Below the pieces are notes generated by a model. That model was not told where the DNA came from. It saw only the letters and a program-made list of their open reading frames with translations, and searched no databases. Positions 19,001-26,725 of a DNA stretch of 64,000 bases are shown here, piece after piece. This DNA comes from Phragmitibacter flavus (GTDB lineage Bacteria > Verrucomicrobiota > Verrucomicrobiia > Verrucomicrobiales > Verrucomicrobiaceae), in the NCBI RefSeq assembly GCF_005780165.1, contig NZ_VAUV01000021.1:17566-81565 (forward strand). Direction: 5' to 3'. Made by a program: the position numbers and the translations under genes. How positions within the stretch are numbered: position 1 is the first letter of the stretch; each line of letters starts with the position of its first letter.

Positions 19001-20418
19001 GCCTCCTGGATGAAAGCTTCGCCTTCGCCGTTGAGGACAAGACCCCAGATGTTGCAGGGGCCGTTGCTTGTGATGTCGAAGCCGGAGCCGTCGGGGCGGA
19101 ATTTGGCCATGCGGGTTTGGTCGAACTTGATGGCGCGTTCGGGGGCGTCGTTGGGGCGGCGGACTTTGCCGTAGTTGAAGGCACCTTGGGCGAACCAGAG
19201 GTAACCTCCCGGGGCGCGGGTGAACTGGTGGGGGAAGAGGTGGGAATCCTGGACGCCGAAGCCGGTGAGGATGGTTTCGCGCTGATCGGCTTTGCCGTCG
19301 TTGTCGGTGTCTTTGAGGTAGACGATGTCGGGTCCATGCAGGGCGTAGCAGCCGTCTTTATAAGGAAGAATGCCGAGGGGAATGGCGAGTCCGTCGGCAA
19401 ACACGCGGGGTTTCTGGGGGCCGGGGGCAAAGGGGGCGTCGTAGACGAGGATTTTGTCTTTGGCGTGACTTTGATAGAGGGCATCGGCGGCGGCGGGGTT
19501 TTCATTGCCGTCGACGGGGTATTCCATGGCGGTCATGGTCCAGAGGCGGCCGCGGTCGTCGAAATGCACGGCGATGAATTTACCGATGCCGGCGTCGGGG
19601 TCTTCGGCAGCGACGAGTTCGACTTCAAAACCGTCGGGGACCTTGAAGGTGGCGAGTTGTTCCTGCGGGGTTTTGGGGGTGACGGTGAGGGCGTTGCCTT
19701 CTTTGAGAGGGACTACGTTGGCGGAGGCTTTGGGTTTCTTTGCAGGGGGGTGGCCGACCTTGTCCCAATTGGGGGCGTTGGGAGTGGCGGGCAGCTCTTC
19801 GATGGTGACGTCTTTTACCTGCACCTGGGCGACGCCGCCGCTGTGGATCTGGATGGCGATCTTGCCGTCGAGGGCGATTTTGGGATCGGCTTCAGTGTAG
19901 TCGAGCGCGGGGACGTCGTTGATCCAGGTTTGGATGCGTGGTCCGGTGGTAAGGATGCGGAAATCATTCCAGTCGTTTTTGATGACGGAGGATTGCACGG
20001 CAGCGAGATTGGCGGATTCACTGATGACTTTGTTGCGGCGCGATTCGTCATACATCTTGCCCCACCAGCCGTCGCCGGCATCAACCTGGTAGCCGCTCAT
20101 TTCGGTGTTGTTGGGGACGCGTAAGCTGCGGATTTGAATGCCGCTGTTGATCATGCCGGTGGTGGGGTCGCCGGTGAGTTTGATTTTTAGACGCAGGTCG
20201 AAGTTGTGGTAGCTGCGGTTGGTGGCGAGGAAGAAATTGTGGGGGATCTTTTCGGTGATTGAGCCGCCGGAAATGGCGCCATCTTTGACGGACCACCATT
20301 TGAGATCGCCTTCCCAGCCTTCGAGGGTTTTGCCGTCGAAGAGGGGCACGGGCGCAGCATTGGTGACTGGAGCGAGCGTAATGCAGGCGAAGGTGAGGAG
20401 GAGATGGAAAAGGCGCAT
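16093..20418 (-). CDS. Giant PVC-type haem-binding dehydrogenase fused to DUF1080
   Basis: 1441 aa from the ATG at 20418, where MRLFHLLLTFACITLAPVTNA gives a clean signal peptide; the frame stays open for another 80 codons upstream. Order: DUF1080/3-keto-disaccharide hydrolase domain (about 25-230, PLFDGKTLEGWEGD); PVC-type membrane-bound dehydrogenase propeller (about 256-600, FKVPDGFEVELVAAEDPD, VYIVDWYNKIISHNEVPRN); HEAT-like repeats (about 620-1050); a LamG/concanavalin-like domain (about 1090-1290); and a C-terminal cytochrome c motif (MICMGCHLIKGQG, CMGCH near residue 1316) in the PVC haem-binding domain. It is probably periplasmic and oxidises or binds a sugar. The fusion of hydrolase, dehydrogenase, lectin-like and haem modules suggests sequential action on one glycan. 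Confidence 0.92.
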   Translation of the reverse strand: MRLFHLLLTFACITLAPVTNAAPVPLFDGKTLEGWEGDLKWWSVKDGAISGGSITEKIPHNFFLATNRSYHNFDLRLKIKLTGDPTTGMINSGIQIRSLRVPNNTEMSGYQVDAGDGWWGKMYDESRRNKVISESANLAAVQSSVIKNDWNDFRILTTGPRIQTWINDVPALDYTEADPKIALDGKIAIQIHSGGVAQVQVKDVTIEELPATPNAPNWDKVGHPPAKKPKASANVVPLKEGNALTVTPKTPQEQLATFKVPDGFEVELVAAEDPDAGIGKFIAVHFDDRGRLWTMTAMEYPVDGNENPAAADALYQSHAKDKILVYDAPFAPGPQKPRVFADGLAIPLGILPYKDGCYALHGPDIVYLKDTDNDGKADQRETILTGFGVQDSHLFPHQFTRAPGGYLWFAQGAFNYGKVRRPNDAPERAIKFDQTRMAKFRPDGSGFDITSNGPCNIWGLVLNGEGEAFIQEANDFGYAVMPFHEYANYPGCSNKQWKSYAPEFPSITNFRLGGTGLSGLALTDANGAYPAPWADVMLVANPITRKINAIKLHRDGPHWRTEHLPDFLESTDEMFRPVALTLGPDGCVYIVDWYNKIISHNEVPRNHPERDKIRGRIWRIKAKTKTPHQVPDFTKLSNNELLAKLGHDSLAQSHLAWQTVVDQKKTDLAEDLRALIENGKRSPAASIQALWALEGLNSPHLDHPFVKALLANPNRNLRRETIRLLGNQPKHITAAESLTLLANTAKDQDPEVRAETARVAGIFFNHPQLTPAEQTQSLQILLSLAEAPLASPTAPSSHKAQNIIKVGPAYEREFQRYLVRLALEKQPLAVETFLDSPAATDLPTEAILLATLSLEPQSSAIRVAKLLPQLQRAPEQAEILRLVEYLDQPGVIEALQLALDNPVTRIAVLDSLLQIRSRLDTTKLAPLLTETTINLFKINDTALALNLAAGFKLTAVEPQVIALIQKPEHTLAALRALAEIGTSETTLLVNLIKNSADPAIRDSALLALTSSQSAEAATLTLDLWPLLPSSQRRTALNRLATNPSTAKTIVNAAQSGTIDAIDLDASLLERLQVLLPNDPQLAALLQSSSSLFRDVLMLDGTENAWTQINLTLEGPMTVETWIRLDPDTRQPGNSDGIFGAPGQLDLNFFGGRFRVYAFPPIADAVVSSKPITPGMWTHVAATRDAAGIWKLYQDGEPTGISQKPAPRKIENPRIAWSTAPSGTRGAMSNFRVWNTERTPDQIRASFDRGLPDSTPNLLLNTSSDNVWGKLQPGAQPAKTSDIPPVLTAEEATVLDAKFAKHRALASKPGNAEAGKLTAMICMGCHLIKGQGNHIGPDLSGVGAMGTEAILRNILTPNAALESAYYIYRVELKDGTIREGFLASQDQQAVILRTVGAEDQRINKSAIREAKFLRRSLMPEGLIDALPDQQVTDLFEYLRSLR

Positions 20419-20652
20419 GGGAAGGAAAGACAAGGGAGGGGTGGGATGGAGGATACGTGGAATGATGACGAGGTCTGGCGGTGAGGCACCCACCATTAAA
20501 CGATGAAAATCCACCTTGGGAAATCGGTGCATTTTCCAGAGTCTAGCGATGAAGGCGGGAAAGATGAAGGGGCATTTTATGAGACGTCTGATTGCACCAA
20601 CATCCATCGACGATGAGTTGCGTGAGGAGAATTTGTCGGCTAGGAATTTTTC

Positions 20653-21597
20653 ATGCACATTCCTGAAGAGACCTCATCGGCGGTTCAAGATTCCTTGCTG
20701 GCCATCTGTTTGTTTGCCGCGTTTGCGGACGGGGAGAAATCGGAAGTGGAGCGGGAGGAAGTGCGTCGAGCGGCAGTGGATTTCGGATCGGAGAATCTTG
20801 GCATCTTGTCGCGAAAGATCCTGATGCGGAAGCTGTCGTTGCAGGAGGTGGCTGCGGGATTGGAATCGTCGCAGGACAAGTTGCTGGCTTATGAGATGGC
20901 GCTGGCGGTTTGTGAGTCGGACGGTGAGGTAAATGCGAGCGAGAGGGAGTTTTTGGACGAGTTGAAGGGACTGCTGGCGTTGAAGACGGAAGATGCGGGG
21001 GCGGTCGAGAAGGAAGTGGACGAGGTGGCGCTGGCTCCGGTGAGTGTGGTGCCGCCTCCGTTGCCGGTTGCGGCTGCCGGGCCGGAGAATGGCGGGATGA
21101 TTTTGAAGTATGCGATTCTAAATGGGGCGCTGGAGTTGTTGCCGGAGACGTTGGCGACGATGGCGATTATTCCGATGCAGATGAAGATGGTGTATCGGAT
21201 CGGCAAGACCCATGGGTTTGAGCTGGACCAGTCGCACATCAAGGAGTTTTTGGGGACGATTGGGGTTGGGATGGGATCGCAGGTGATGGAGGGTTTTGCG
21301 CGCAAATTGATGCAGGGATTCGGCAAAAAACTGGGCGGCAAGATGGGTGGGAAGGTGGCCAATCAGTTGACGGGTTCGGCATTTTCTTTTGCGTCGACTT
21401 ATGCGTTGGGCAAGGTGGCGGAGAGTTATTATGCGAGCGGGCGGAAGCTGGATGTGGCTTCAATCAGGGGAATGTTTGGGCCAATGAGGGACCAAGCCGA
21501 GCAGTTGCACGGGAAGTATCTGCCGGACATTCAGGCAAAGGCCGGGGAGTTGACACCGTCGAAGATTTTTTCGCTGGTGCGGGGTGGGGAGGTTTGA
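20653..21597 (+). CDS. TerB-like protein with C-terminal hydrophobic DUF697-like domain
   Basis: 314 aa. The N-terminal half reads as a TerB/TerB-like helical fold with repeated acidic motifs (LAICLFAAFADGEKSEVEREE; MALAVCESDGEVNASEREF), which in TerB bind divalent metal. After a Pro-rich linker (SVVPPPLPVAAAGPENGG) comes a hydrophobic C-terminal region (LELLPETLATMAIIPMQMKM, IGKTHGFELDQSHIKEFLG). It resembles the DUF697 tail of membrane-associated GTPase-family proteins. Probably a membrane-stress or metal-related protein; the assignment is by resemblance only. Confidence 0.7.
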   Translation: MHIPEETSSAVQDSLLAICLFAAFADGEKSEVEREEVRRAAVDFGSENLGILSRKILMRKLSLQEVAAGLESSQDKLLAYEMALAVCESDGEVNASEREFLDELKGLLALKTEDAGAVEKEVDEVALAPVSVVPPPLPVAAAGPENGGMILKYAILNGALELLPETLATMAIIPMQMKMVYRIGKTHGFELDQSHIKEFLGTIGVGMGSQVMEGFARKLMQGFGKKLGGKMGGKVANQLTGSAFSFASTYALGKVAESYYASGRKLDVASIRGMFGPMRDQAEQLHGKYLPDIQAKAGELTPSKIFSLVRGGEV

Positions 21598-21633
21598 GGG
21601 GGCGTTGGTGGCGATTGCTAGTGATTCAGCAGA

Positions 21634-22626
21634 TTATTCGGGCCTCTTGTCCAGTGCATTAAGAATCTGCTCGGCAAGATCGCGAAAGTCTTCGCCACTG
21701 TCCTTCGCACTTTTAGAATGGGCACCAATTGCTCCATCAGAGGGTTTCAACTTGAAGATCGGTTTGCGTGCTTCCATCGCCATTGGCATCAAGCTCCGGT
21801 AATGTTTTAAGAGGCCCAGGCAATTTGGGTCGTCAACCGTTGAAGTGATGGAGTTGGGGGGCAGGCTCAAAACTTTTTCTCTAAACGTCGAAGGTATTTT
21901 CCTGGCCCACTTTTCATAGGCCCAAACAGGTTTGCTGTCGCGGATCCCAAACTGAATCACGACATAACCCAATGGCTGCATTGTCGCTTCGGGGAGGAGC
22001 AGATCGGGTGCAGGATTTTGTGTGAGCCGAATTCGCCAGTCTTTGCGCCAAGTGGTGAGCGTTGGCCCGAGGTTTCGAAGACCTTGGATGGAGAAAAGGT
22101 CGGGAGCCAGGGGGATTACGACGGCATCGGCACAAATGAGTGCAGCGCGATTGATGGCTCCGAAATTAGGTCCCACATCGACGAGCACAAGGTCAGCTTC
22201 AAAACTATCGGCCGCTTGGCGGATAATCCGATACAGCGAACTGGTGACGCGGAATGCGGGCTCCTGTCGATCCAGACACTTGCCCCAAGCTTCAGAAAGG
22301 TTCGATTCAAAGTTGGAGAGGTTCAGGTCTCCAGGGATGAGGCGAATATTGGAGGAGATGTGTTGAAAGGGGGTGGGGCCGATGTCGCCGAGACCGCGAA
22401 TAATGGGGGTAAGCGGTGCCATGATGCTCTGATCCTGGGCGTTGTCTGGATCCCACAATTTTTCGAGTTCCGGTTCGGTGAGGAACATCGAAGTCAGGTT
22501 CGCCTGAGGGTCGAGGTCCGCGACAAGGACACGTTTACCCATTTCGGCCAACATCCACGCGAGGTGATAGAGCAGCGTGGTTTTTCCTACGCCGCCCTTG
22601 TTGTTGAAGAAGGCAAGTGTCTTCAT
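21634..22626 (-). CDS. ParA/MinD-family ATPase, operon partner of AlbA_2 protein
   Basis: 330 aa. A deviant Walker A motif is complete (NNKGGVGKTTLLYHLAWMLA), followed by VADLDPQANLTSMFL and DLVLVDVGPNFGAINRAAL, the signature of ParA/Soj ATPases that dimerise on DNA. It is longer than chromosomal ParA and carries an insert after the switch region (VVIPLAPDLFSIQGLRNLGP onwards). No parB or centromere-like repeats are adjacent. The chromosomal-type parB is 40 kb away, so this is probably not the housekeeping ParA. Its ATG overlaps the stop of the AlbA_2 gene by four bases (ATGA), so the pair is translationally coupled. Confidence 0.85.
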   Translation of the reverse strand: MKTLAFFNNKGGVGKTTLLYHLAWMLAEMGKRVLVADLDPQANLTSMFLTEPELEKLWDPDNAQDQSIMAPLTPIIRGLGDIGPTPFQHISSNIRLIPGDLNLSNFESNLSEAWGKCLDRQEPAFRVTSSLYRIIRQAADSFEADLVLVDVGPNFGAINRAALICADAVVIPLAPDLFSIQGLRNLGPTLTTWRKDWRIRLTQNPAPDLLLPEATMQPLGYVVIQFGIRDSKPVWAYEKWARKIPSTFREKVLSLPPNSITSTVDDPNCLGLLKHYRSLMPMAMEARKPIFKLKPSDGAIGAHSKSAKDSGEDFRDLAEQILNALDKRPE

Positions 22627-23834
22627 CGCTGCAGGTGCTTCGGAATAATGGCGAGGAAGTGACTGGATTGATAGTCGAAACTGGGTGGCGGACTTTGGTT
22701 GTCGTTGAGTGCACGTTGGGCACGGGCGATGCCGCGCCCGAAGCGATTCACATACCCTAGGGTGTGCATAGCCTCGGCGATGATCGGATTTCGGTAAGCA
22801 TTGACTCGAGGGAAATTCTCGGGGGAGGCGTCTCCATACAATCCACCGGGGTTCTGAATCTCGATGCGATCGTTAAATTGGTAAAAACGAATCGGGCTGG
22901 TCGACTGATAATCCCTGTGCAGCACGGCATTCATGAGCAGTTCGCGAACTGCCTCGGGCGGGAAGTCGAAGACCGCTTGTTCGCGTAATTCTGAAACCGC
23001 CACAGGTCGTTGGGTGAATCGGCCTTTGAGAAAGCTATCCAATTCAGACAGGAGTGTGATGAGGCTACCTGTGAAGGTTTTTTCTGCCAGCACGGTGTCG
23101 GCAAGTTCGGGGCCGTCGTATTGGACGAACTGCACTTTTGCGCCGGGGAAGAGGTCTAGGGGATCATAAGCGAAGACCAGCATGCCAGCATTGGTCGGGC
23201 AGTTGCGTTTGAGGTTGTAGAAGCGCAGCGCGGCAAGCTGTTCAGGAAGGTCCCTGTGGTTTTCTGCAATGACTTCCGCCGCGATGGCTTGCGGGCGGTA
23301 AGTGTGACGAAATGTTTCTGTATCGAGGCGTTCAAGATCACCTTCTGGGCAAGGTGTAACATCGAACGTCCGAAAATTTGCGGTCCTACGTTCGATCAGA
23401 ACTCGTTCTTCTGATTCGCTGGCCACGCCCTTTCGTGGGCCGATCCGAATGTGGGTGCGTCCTTTGTATCGCACGGGTGGCATATCATTTGGGTGCACTT
23501 CCACCACGATGACTTCACCGTCTCCGCCTGGATGCGGCACACGGCTTACATTCATAACGGGGAGGGGCATGATGGCACCATCGGATCGGAGGCCCACCAG
23601 TTTTTCAAGCATTTCGGTGGATACCGACAGGCGATAAGCTGGGTTGTTCTCGTCAATGCCGATAACCAAATAACCCGCGAGGCCCCGACCTGCCATGTCG
23701 TTGGAAAAGGCGCAGATGGCTTCACGAAACTTCTCGTTGTCCTGGGCCGCTCGAGTGAGCTCAACACGGTCTGCCTCGCCGCTTGAAATCAATTGCCTTA
23801 GGTCTTCGGATGTCATGTGCTTGAAGTCCACCAT
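22623..23834 (-). CDS. AlbA_2 (Schlafen-type) DNA-binding / HATPase_c_4 protein
   Basis: About 403 aa from the ATG at 23834 (MVDFKHMTSEDLRQLISSGE), chosen because the AlbA_2 family usually starts this way. The frame stays open to 23888, and an ATG at 23873 is possible. The N-terminal AlbA_2/Schlafen-like domain (about 1-150) has EADRVELTRA, YLVIGIDENNP and RTHIRIGPRKG. The C-terminal COG2865-type region has RELLMNAVLHRDYQ and RIEIQNPGGLYGD. Relatives are described as predicted transcriptional regulators or helicase-like proteins, and some occur in defence neighbourhoods. Translationally coupled to the ParA-family gene. Confidence 0.82.
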   Translation of the reverse strand: MVDFKHMTSEDLRQLISSGEADRVELTRAAQDNEKFREAICAFSNDMAGRGLAGYLVIGIDENNPAYRLSVSTEMLEKLVGLRSDGAIMPLPVMNVSRVPHPGGDGEVIVVEVHPNDMPPVRYKGRTHIRIGPRKGVASESEERVLIERRTANFRTFDVTPCPEGDLERLDTETFRHTYRPQAIAAEVIAENHRDLPEQLAALRFYNLKRNCPTNAGMLVFAYDPLDLFPGAKVQFVQYDGPELADTVLAEKTFTGSLITLLSELDSFLKGRFTQRPVAVSELREQAVFDFPPEAVRELLMNAVLHRDYQSTSPIRFYQFNDRIEIQNPGGLYGDASPENFPRVNAYRNPIIAEAMHTLGYVNRFGRGIARAQRALNDNQSPPPSFDYQSSHFLAIIPKHLQR

Positions 23835-23909
23835 AGCGGGATTTGTTGAACATGATAGGATGATTGCATCCATTGTGTCCCGCGACACGCTGCGGAATTG
23901 GCTAATGAC

Positions 23910-24884
23910 TTACAGGATCAACATGCAGTCGCCGTAGCTGTAGAAGCGGTATTTTTGTTGGATGGCTTCTTGGTAGGCGCGGAGGATGAGGTCTTTGCCG
24001 GCGAGGGCGCTGACGAGCATCAACAGGGTGGATTTGGGGAGGTGGAAGTTGGTGATGAGGGCGTCGATGACTTTGAATTGATACGGCGGGTAGATGAAGA
24101 TGTTGGTGCTGCCGGTGTCGGGGATGAGGCTGCCGTGTTTGGCGGCGATGCTTTCGAGGACGCGGGTGGCGGTGGTGCCGACAGCAATGACGCGGTTGGC
24201 GGCGTTGATCTCGGCGGCGGATTCGGAGGTCAGGGCGTAGTGCTCGGCGTGCATTTGGTGGTCTTGCACGTTTTCGGCTTTGACGGGTTGGAAGGTGCCG
24301 ACGCCAACGTGGAGGGTGACGAACGAGTGGGGGATTTGGCTGAGGATTTCAGGGGTGAAGTGGAGGCCGGCGGTGGGAGCGGCGATGGATCCGTCGTGTT
24401 GGGCGAAGACGGTTTGGTAGCGGGGTTTGTCGTCGTCGCGATCCTCGCGGTGCATGTAGGGAGGGAGGGCGAGATGCCCGTGTTGGTTTTCGTCGATGGG
24501 GTGGTCGAAGGTGAGGTCGCGGTCGCCGTTCTCGTGGATGAAGGTGACGGTGCCGGTGGAGGGGCCGATGTGAATGGTATCGTTGAGGCGCAGTTTGCGG
24601 CCGGGCTTGACCATGCAGCGCCAGTGGGTGGGGGTGATGGCTTCGAGGCGGAGAAGTTCTTTGGTGCCGTCGTTGGAGAAAAAGCGGGCGGGGACGACGC
24701 GGGTGTTGTTGAGGACGAGTCGGTCGCCGGGTTGGATGAATTGGGGGAGGTCGGTGAAGTGGTGGTGGGAGATGGTTTGGCGGGCGCGGTCGACGACGAG
24801 CATGCGCGAGGCGGCACGATCGGGGAGGGGCTCACTGGCGATGAGTTCTTCGGGGAGGTGGTAGTCGAAGTCGGAAGTGAGCAT
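23910..24884 (-). CDS. queA: S-adenosylmethionine:tRNA ribosyltransferase-isomerase
   Basis: 324 aa. QueA transfers the ribosyl part of SAM to preQ1 in tRNA to give epoxyqueuosine. Family signatures are FDYHLPEELIASEPLPDRAAS, RLVLNNTRVVPARF, SIAAPTAGLHFTPEIL, HVGVGTFQPVKAENVQDH and TNIFIYPPYQFKVIDALITN. The length is slightly short for the family but complete. The start codon at 24884 is preceded by only 4 nt and then a run of TTTATCC-type heptamers, so it has no Shine-Dalgarno sequence. Confidence 0.97.
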   Translation of the reverse strand: MLTSDFDYHLPEELIASEPLPDRAASRMLVVDRARQTISHHHFTDLPQFIQPGDRLVLNNTRVVPARFFSNDGTKELLRLEAITPTHWRCMVKPGRKLRLNDTIHIGPSTGTVTFIHENGDRDLTFDHPIDENQHGHLALPPYMHREDRDDDKPRYQTVFAQHDGSIAAPTAGLHFTPEILSQIPHSFVTLHVGVGTFQPVKAENVQDHQMHAEHYALTSESAAEINAANRVIAVGTTATRVLESIAAKHGSLIPDTGSTNIFIYPPYQFKVIDALITNFHLPKSTLLMLVSALAGKDLILRAYQEAIQQKYRFYSYGDCMLIL

Positions 24885-24888
24885 GAAA

Positions 24889-24916
24889 GGCTAAAGGATA
24901 AAGGATAAAGGCTGGG
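24889..24916. repeat. GGCTAAA/GGATAAA heptamers upstream of queA
   Basis: The + strand reads GGCTAAA GGATAAA GGATAAA GGCTGGG. On the queA coding strand this is a TTTATCC run ending 5 nt before the start codon. It can also pair with the inverted copy at 24964-24982. Confidence 0.75.
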
Positions 24917-24963
24917 AAAGATGGGCCCGATCTAAGTGGGTGCGGCTCTTGTTTTAGACTTTC

Positions 24964-24982
24964 GCCTTTATCCCTTATCCTT
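24964..24982. repeat. Inverted heptamer arm (GCCTTTATCCCTTATCCTT)
   Basis: 19 bp complementary at 18 of 19 positions to 24894-24912, with about 51 nt between. It lies directly after the SDR stop codon. A readthrough transcript from the SDR gene into queA would fold this stem between the two genes. Confidence 0.7.
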
Positions 24983-24985
24983 TTC

Positions 24986-25756
24986 TTAAATGGTCATGGA
25001 GGAGTAGCCGCCGTCGACGACCATTTCGTGGCCGGTGATGAAGGAGCTGGCTTCGTTGGAGGCGAGAAGAAGGGCGGCGCCGATGAGTTCTTTGGCTTCG
25101 CCGAAGCGGGCGGCTGGGGTGTGACCGAGGATCTTGGCGATGCGCTCGGGAACGAGGACTTTTTTGTTTTGCTCGGCAGGGAAGAAGCCGGGCACGAGGG
25201 TGTTGACGCGGATGCCGAGCGGGGCCCATTCGCGGGCGAGGTTTTTGGAGAGGTTGTGGACGGCGGCTTTGCTCAGCGAATAGGTGAAGACGCGGCTGAG
25301 GGGGACCAATCCGGACATGGAGCCGAGGTTGATGATGCTGGCGGGGATTTGGTTTTCGACAAAATATTTGCCGAAGACCTGGCAGGCGAGGAAGACGGCT
25401 TTGGTGTTGATGTTGATGATGCGGTCGTATTCGTCTTCTTCGATTTCAAGAAATGGAGTGGCGGAGTTGACTCCGGCACCATTGATGAGGATGTCGCATT
25501 TGCCGCTTTTGGTGAGGACTTCATCAAGGACACCCTGGATGGCAAGTTTGCTGGAGGCGTCGGCGGCGATAAAATAACCTTTGCCTCCGGCGACGGTGAT
25601 GGCGGCGAGTCGACGTTCGGCTTTGGCGGGGTCGCGTCCGACGATGACCACTTCGGCTCCGGCTTCGGCGAAGCCTTCGGCGATGGCGCCACAAAGTTCA
25701 CCGGTGCCGCCAATGACAACGGCGGTGCGGCCTGCGAGGGAGAAAAGGGAGCTCAT
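24986..25756 (-). CDS. SDR oxidoreductase, probable uronate/gluconate pathway
   Basis: 256 aa, classical short-chain dehydrogenase. The N-terminal nucleotide motif is [18 protein letters not shown] with VIVGRDP. NAG is present as [12 protein letters not shown]. The catalytic Ser lies in NLGSMSG and the Tyr/Lys pair in [13 protein letters not shown] (Tyr near 165). [10 protein letters not shown] and [16 protein letters not shown] complete the fold. The sequence resembles gluconate-5-dehydrogenase and mannonate/fructuronate-reductase-type SDRs. A PfkB kinase of KDG-kinase type lies 1 kb away on the same strand, so a role in uronic acid breakdown is likely but the exact substrate is not proven. 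The start is preceded by TTTATCC heptamers. Confidence 0.88.
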   Translation of the reverse strand: MSSLFSLAGRTAVVIGGTGELCGAIAEGFAEAGAEVVIVGRDPAKAERRLAAITVAGGKGYFIAADASSKLAIQGVLDEVLTKSGKCDILINGAGVNSATPFLEIEEDEYDRIININTKAVFLACQVFGKYFVENQIPASIINLGSMSGLVPLSRVFTYSLSKAAVHNLSKNLAREWAPLGIRVNTLVPGFFPAEQNKKVLVPERIAKILGHTPAARFGEAKELIGAALLLASNEASSFITGHEMVVDGGYSSMTI

Positions 25757-25764
25757 ATAGGAAA

Positions 25765-25778
25765 GGATAAAGGATAAG
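25765..25778. repeat. GGATAAA heptamers upstream of SDR gene
   Basis: GGATAAA GGATAAG lies 9 nt upstream of the SDR start codon (25756). It is the same placement and orientation as upstream of queA, DUF1552 and both WXG-like genes. Confidence 0.7.
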
Positions 25779-25902
25779 GGCGAAAGGCTAAAACGGATGA
25801 ACGGCTATCCAAGCGGGGGATGGAGGGGGGTTCAACTGGAAATTGAGGCGGTGATGTTTGTGGTTGAGGTGTCGGGGGGATGGGTGGAGTGTTTGGGATT
25901 GG

Positions 25903-26583
25903 ATGATCGGTTATCTGCTGACGTTTTTGGCGGGGATTTTGTTGGGCGCGAGTGCGCTGTCGTTGTGGCTTTTGCTGAGGTTTCTGGGCGAGTTGAAGCG
26001 GGCGCGGGTGGTGAAGGCTTCGGAGGTGTTCGCGGGAGCGCCGGGAGAGAAAGATCTGGCGGCGCTGGCGGCGGTTGGGGCTTGCAAGAATCGTTTGAGG
26101 TGGAGTCGGGAGTTGAATCCGGAGTGGTTGCTGCCGTTGCTGGATGAGATTCCGCGTTTGGTGAGGGAGATTGCGGAGATCTATCATCCGGAGTCGCCGG
26201 AGCCGTTGCTGGCACCGGGGTTGAGTCATTTCACGCGGGCGACGGAACTGGCGGCGGCGGATGTGACGCAGTTTTTGCAGCAGCGAACGATTGGCCGGCT
26301 GGTGGATGTGAGTGCGCACAAGGCGCTTCGGGTGTGGGAGCGGGGGCGGGGCTTTGTGAATCACCGCACGATGCAAAGTTTGGGGAAATGGTATAAACGG
26401 GCGTTGCCGGTTTGGCAGGTGTTGAGTTTCAAGAGTCCGCTGACGTGGGCGTCAATGGCGGTGAACAACGTGGCGACGCGGACCTTGCAGCCGGCGATTG
26501 TGGATATTGTGGCGCGGCGCGCGGTGGAGTTGTATAGCGGCCGGGTGGCGGCATCAATGGGGGACGGGGAGGTGGTGAAGTGA
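25903..26583 (+). CDS. Membrane-anchored hypothetical protein
   Basis: 226 aa from ATG 25903 (MIGYLLTFLAGILLGASALS), where an N-terminal membrane helix begins; the frame is open 15 codons further upstream. The rest is helical and amphipathic (LPLLDEIPRLVREIAEIYHP; VTQFLQQRTIGRLVDVSAHK), with no catalytic motif. It is antiparallel between the SDR gene (divergent) and the sugar kinase gene (convergent), interrupting what would otherwise be an adjacent pathway pair. No family was recognised. Confidence 0.7.
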   Translation: MIGYLLTFLAGILLGASALSLWLLLRFLGELKRARVVKASEVFAGAPGEKDLAALAAVGACKNRLRWSRELNPEWLLPLLDEIPRLVREIAEIYHPESPEPLLAPGLSHFTRATELAAADVTQFLQQRTIGRLVDVSAHKALRVWERGRGFVNHRTMQSLGKWYKRALPVWQVLSFKSPLTWASMAVNNVATRTLQPAIVDIVARRAVELYSGRVAASMGDGEVVK

Positions 26584-26593
26584 AAAGGGGGGA

Positions 26594-26607
26594 GGATAAA
26601 GGATGAA
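26594..26607. repeat. GGATAAA GGATGAA heptamers after a stop codon
   Basis: Two units lie just after the stop of the membrane protein at 25903-26583. They join the two spellings of this heptamer family (GGATAAA and GGATGAA) in one site. Confidence 0.6.
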
Positions 26608-26679
26608 GGCGGGTGGGGTGGATGGTTGTGCGCTCAGTCAACTTATCGTGGGGAGGTGGGCGTGGAGCCGTTCGGTTGA

Positions 26680-26719
26680 CAGGCAAAATGCCTGACACAC
26701 CCACAGGCTGCAAGCCTGT
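26680..26719. repeat. Twin hairpin repeat, copy 1 (possible bidirectional terminator)
   Basis: Hairpin A is CAGGCA-AAA-TGCCTG (26680-26694) and hairpin B is ACAGGCT-TGC-AAGCCTGT-like (26703-26719), with GACACACCC-type spacing. The pair lies between convergent genes, where it could terminate transcription from both sides, although no T-run follows. Related double hairpins occur at 44601-44693. Confidence 0.75.
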
Positions 26720-26725
26720 GTCACG

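Noticed and set aside
18226..20124. 632-codon + strand frame opposite the haem dehydrogenase
   Set aside because: Low-complexity Gly/Val/Glu/Phe composition mirroring the minus-strand gene; no family features.
21634..22626. Chromosomal ParA partner for parB
   Set aside because: It is 40 kb from parB, longer than Soj-type ParA and coupled to an AlbA_2 gene, so naming it chromosomal parA is not justified.
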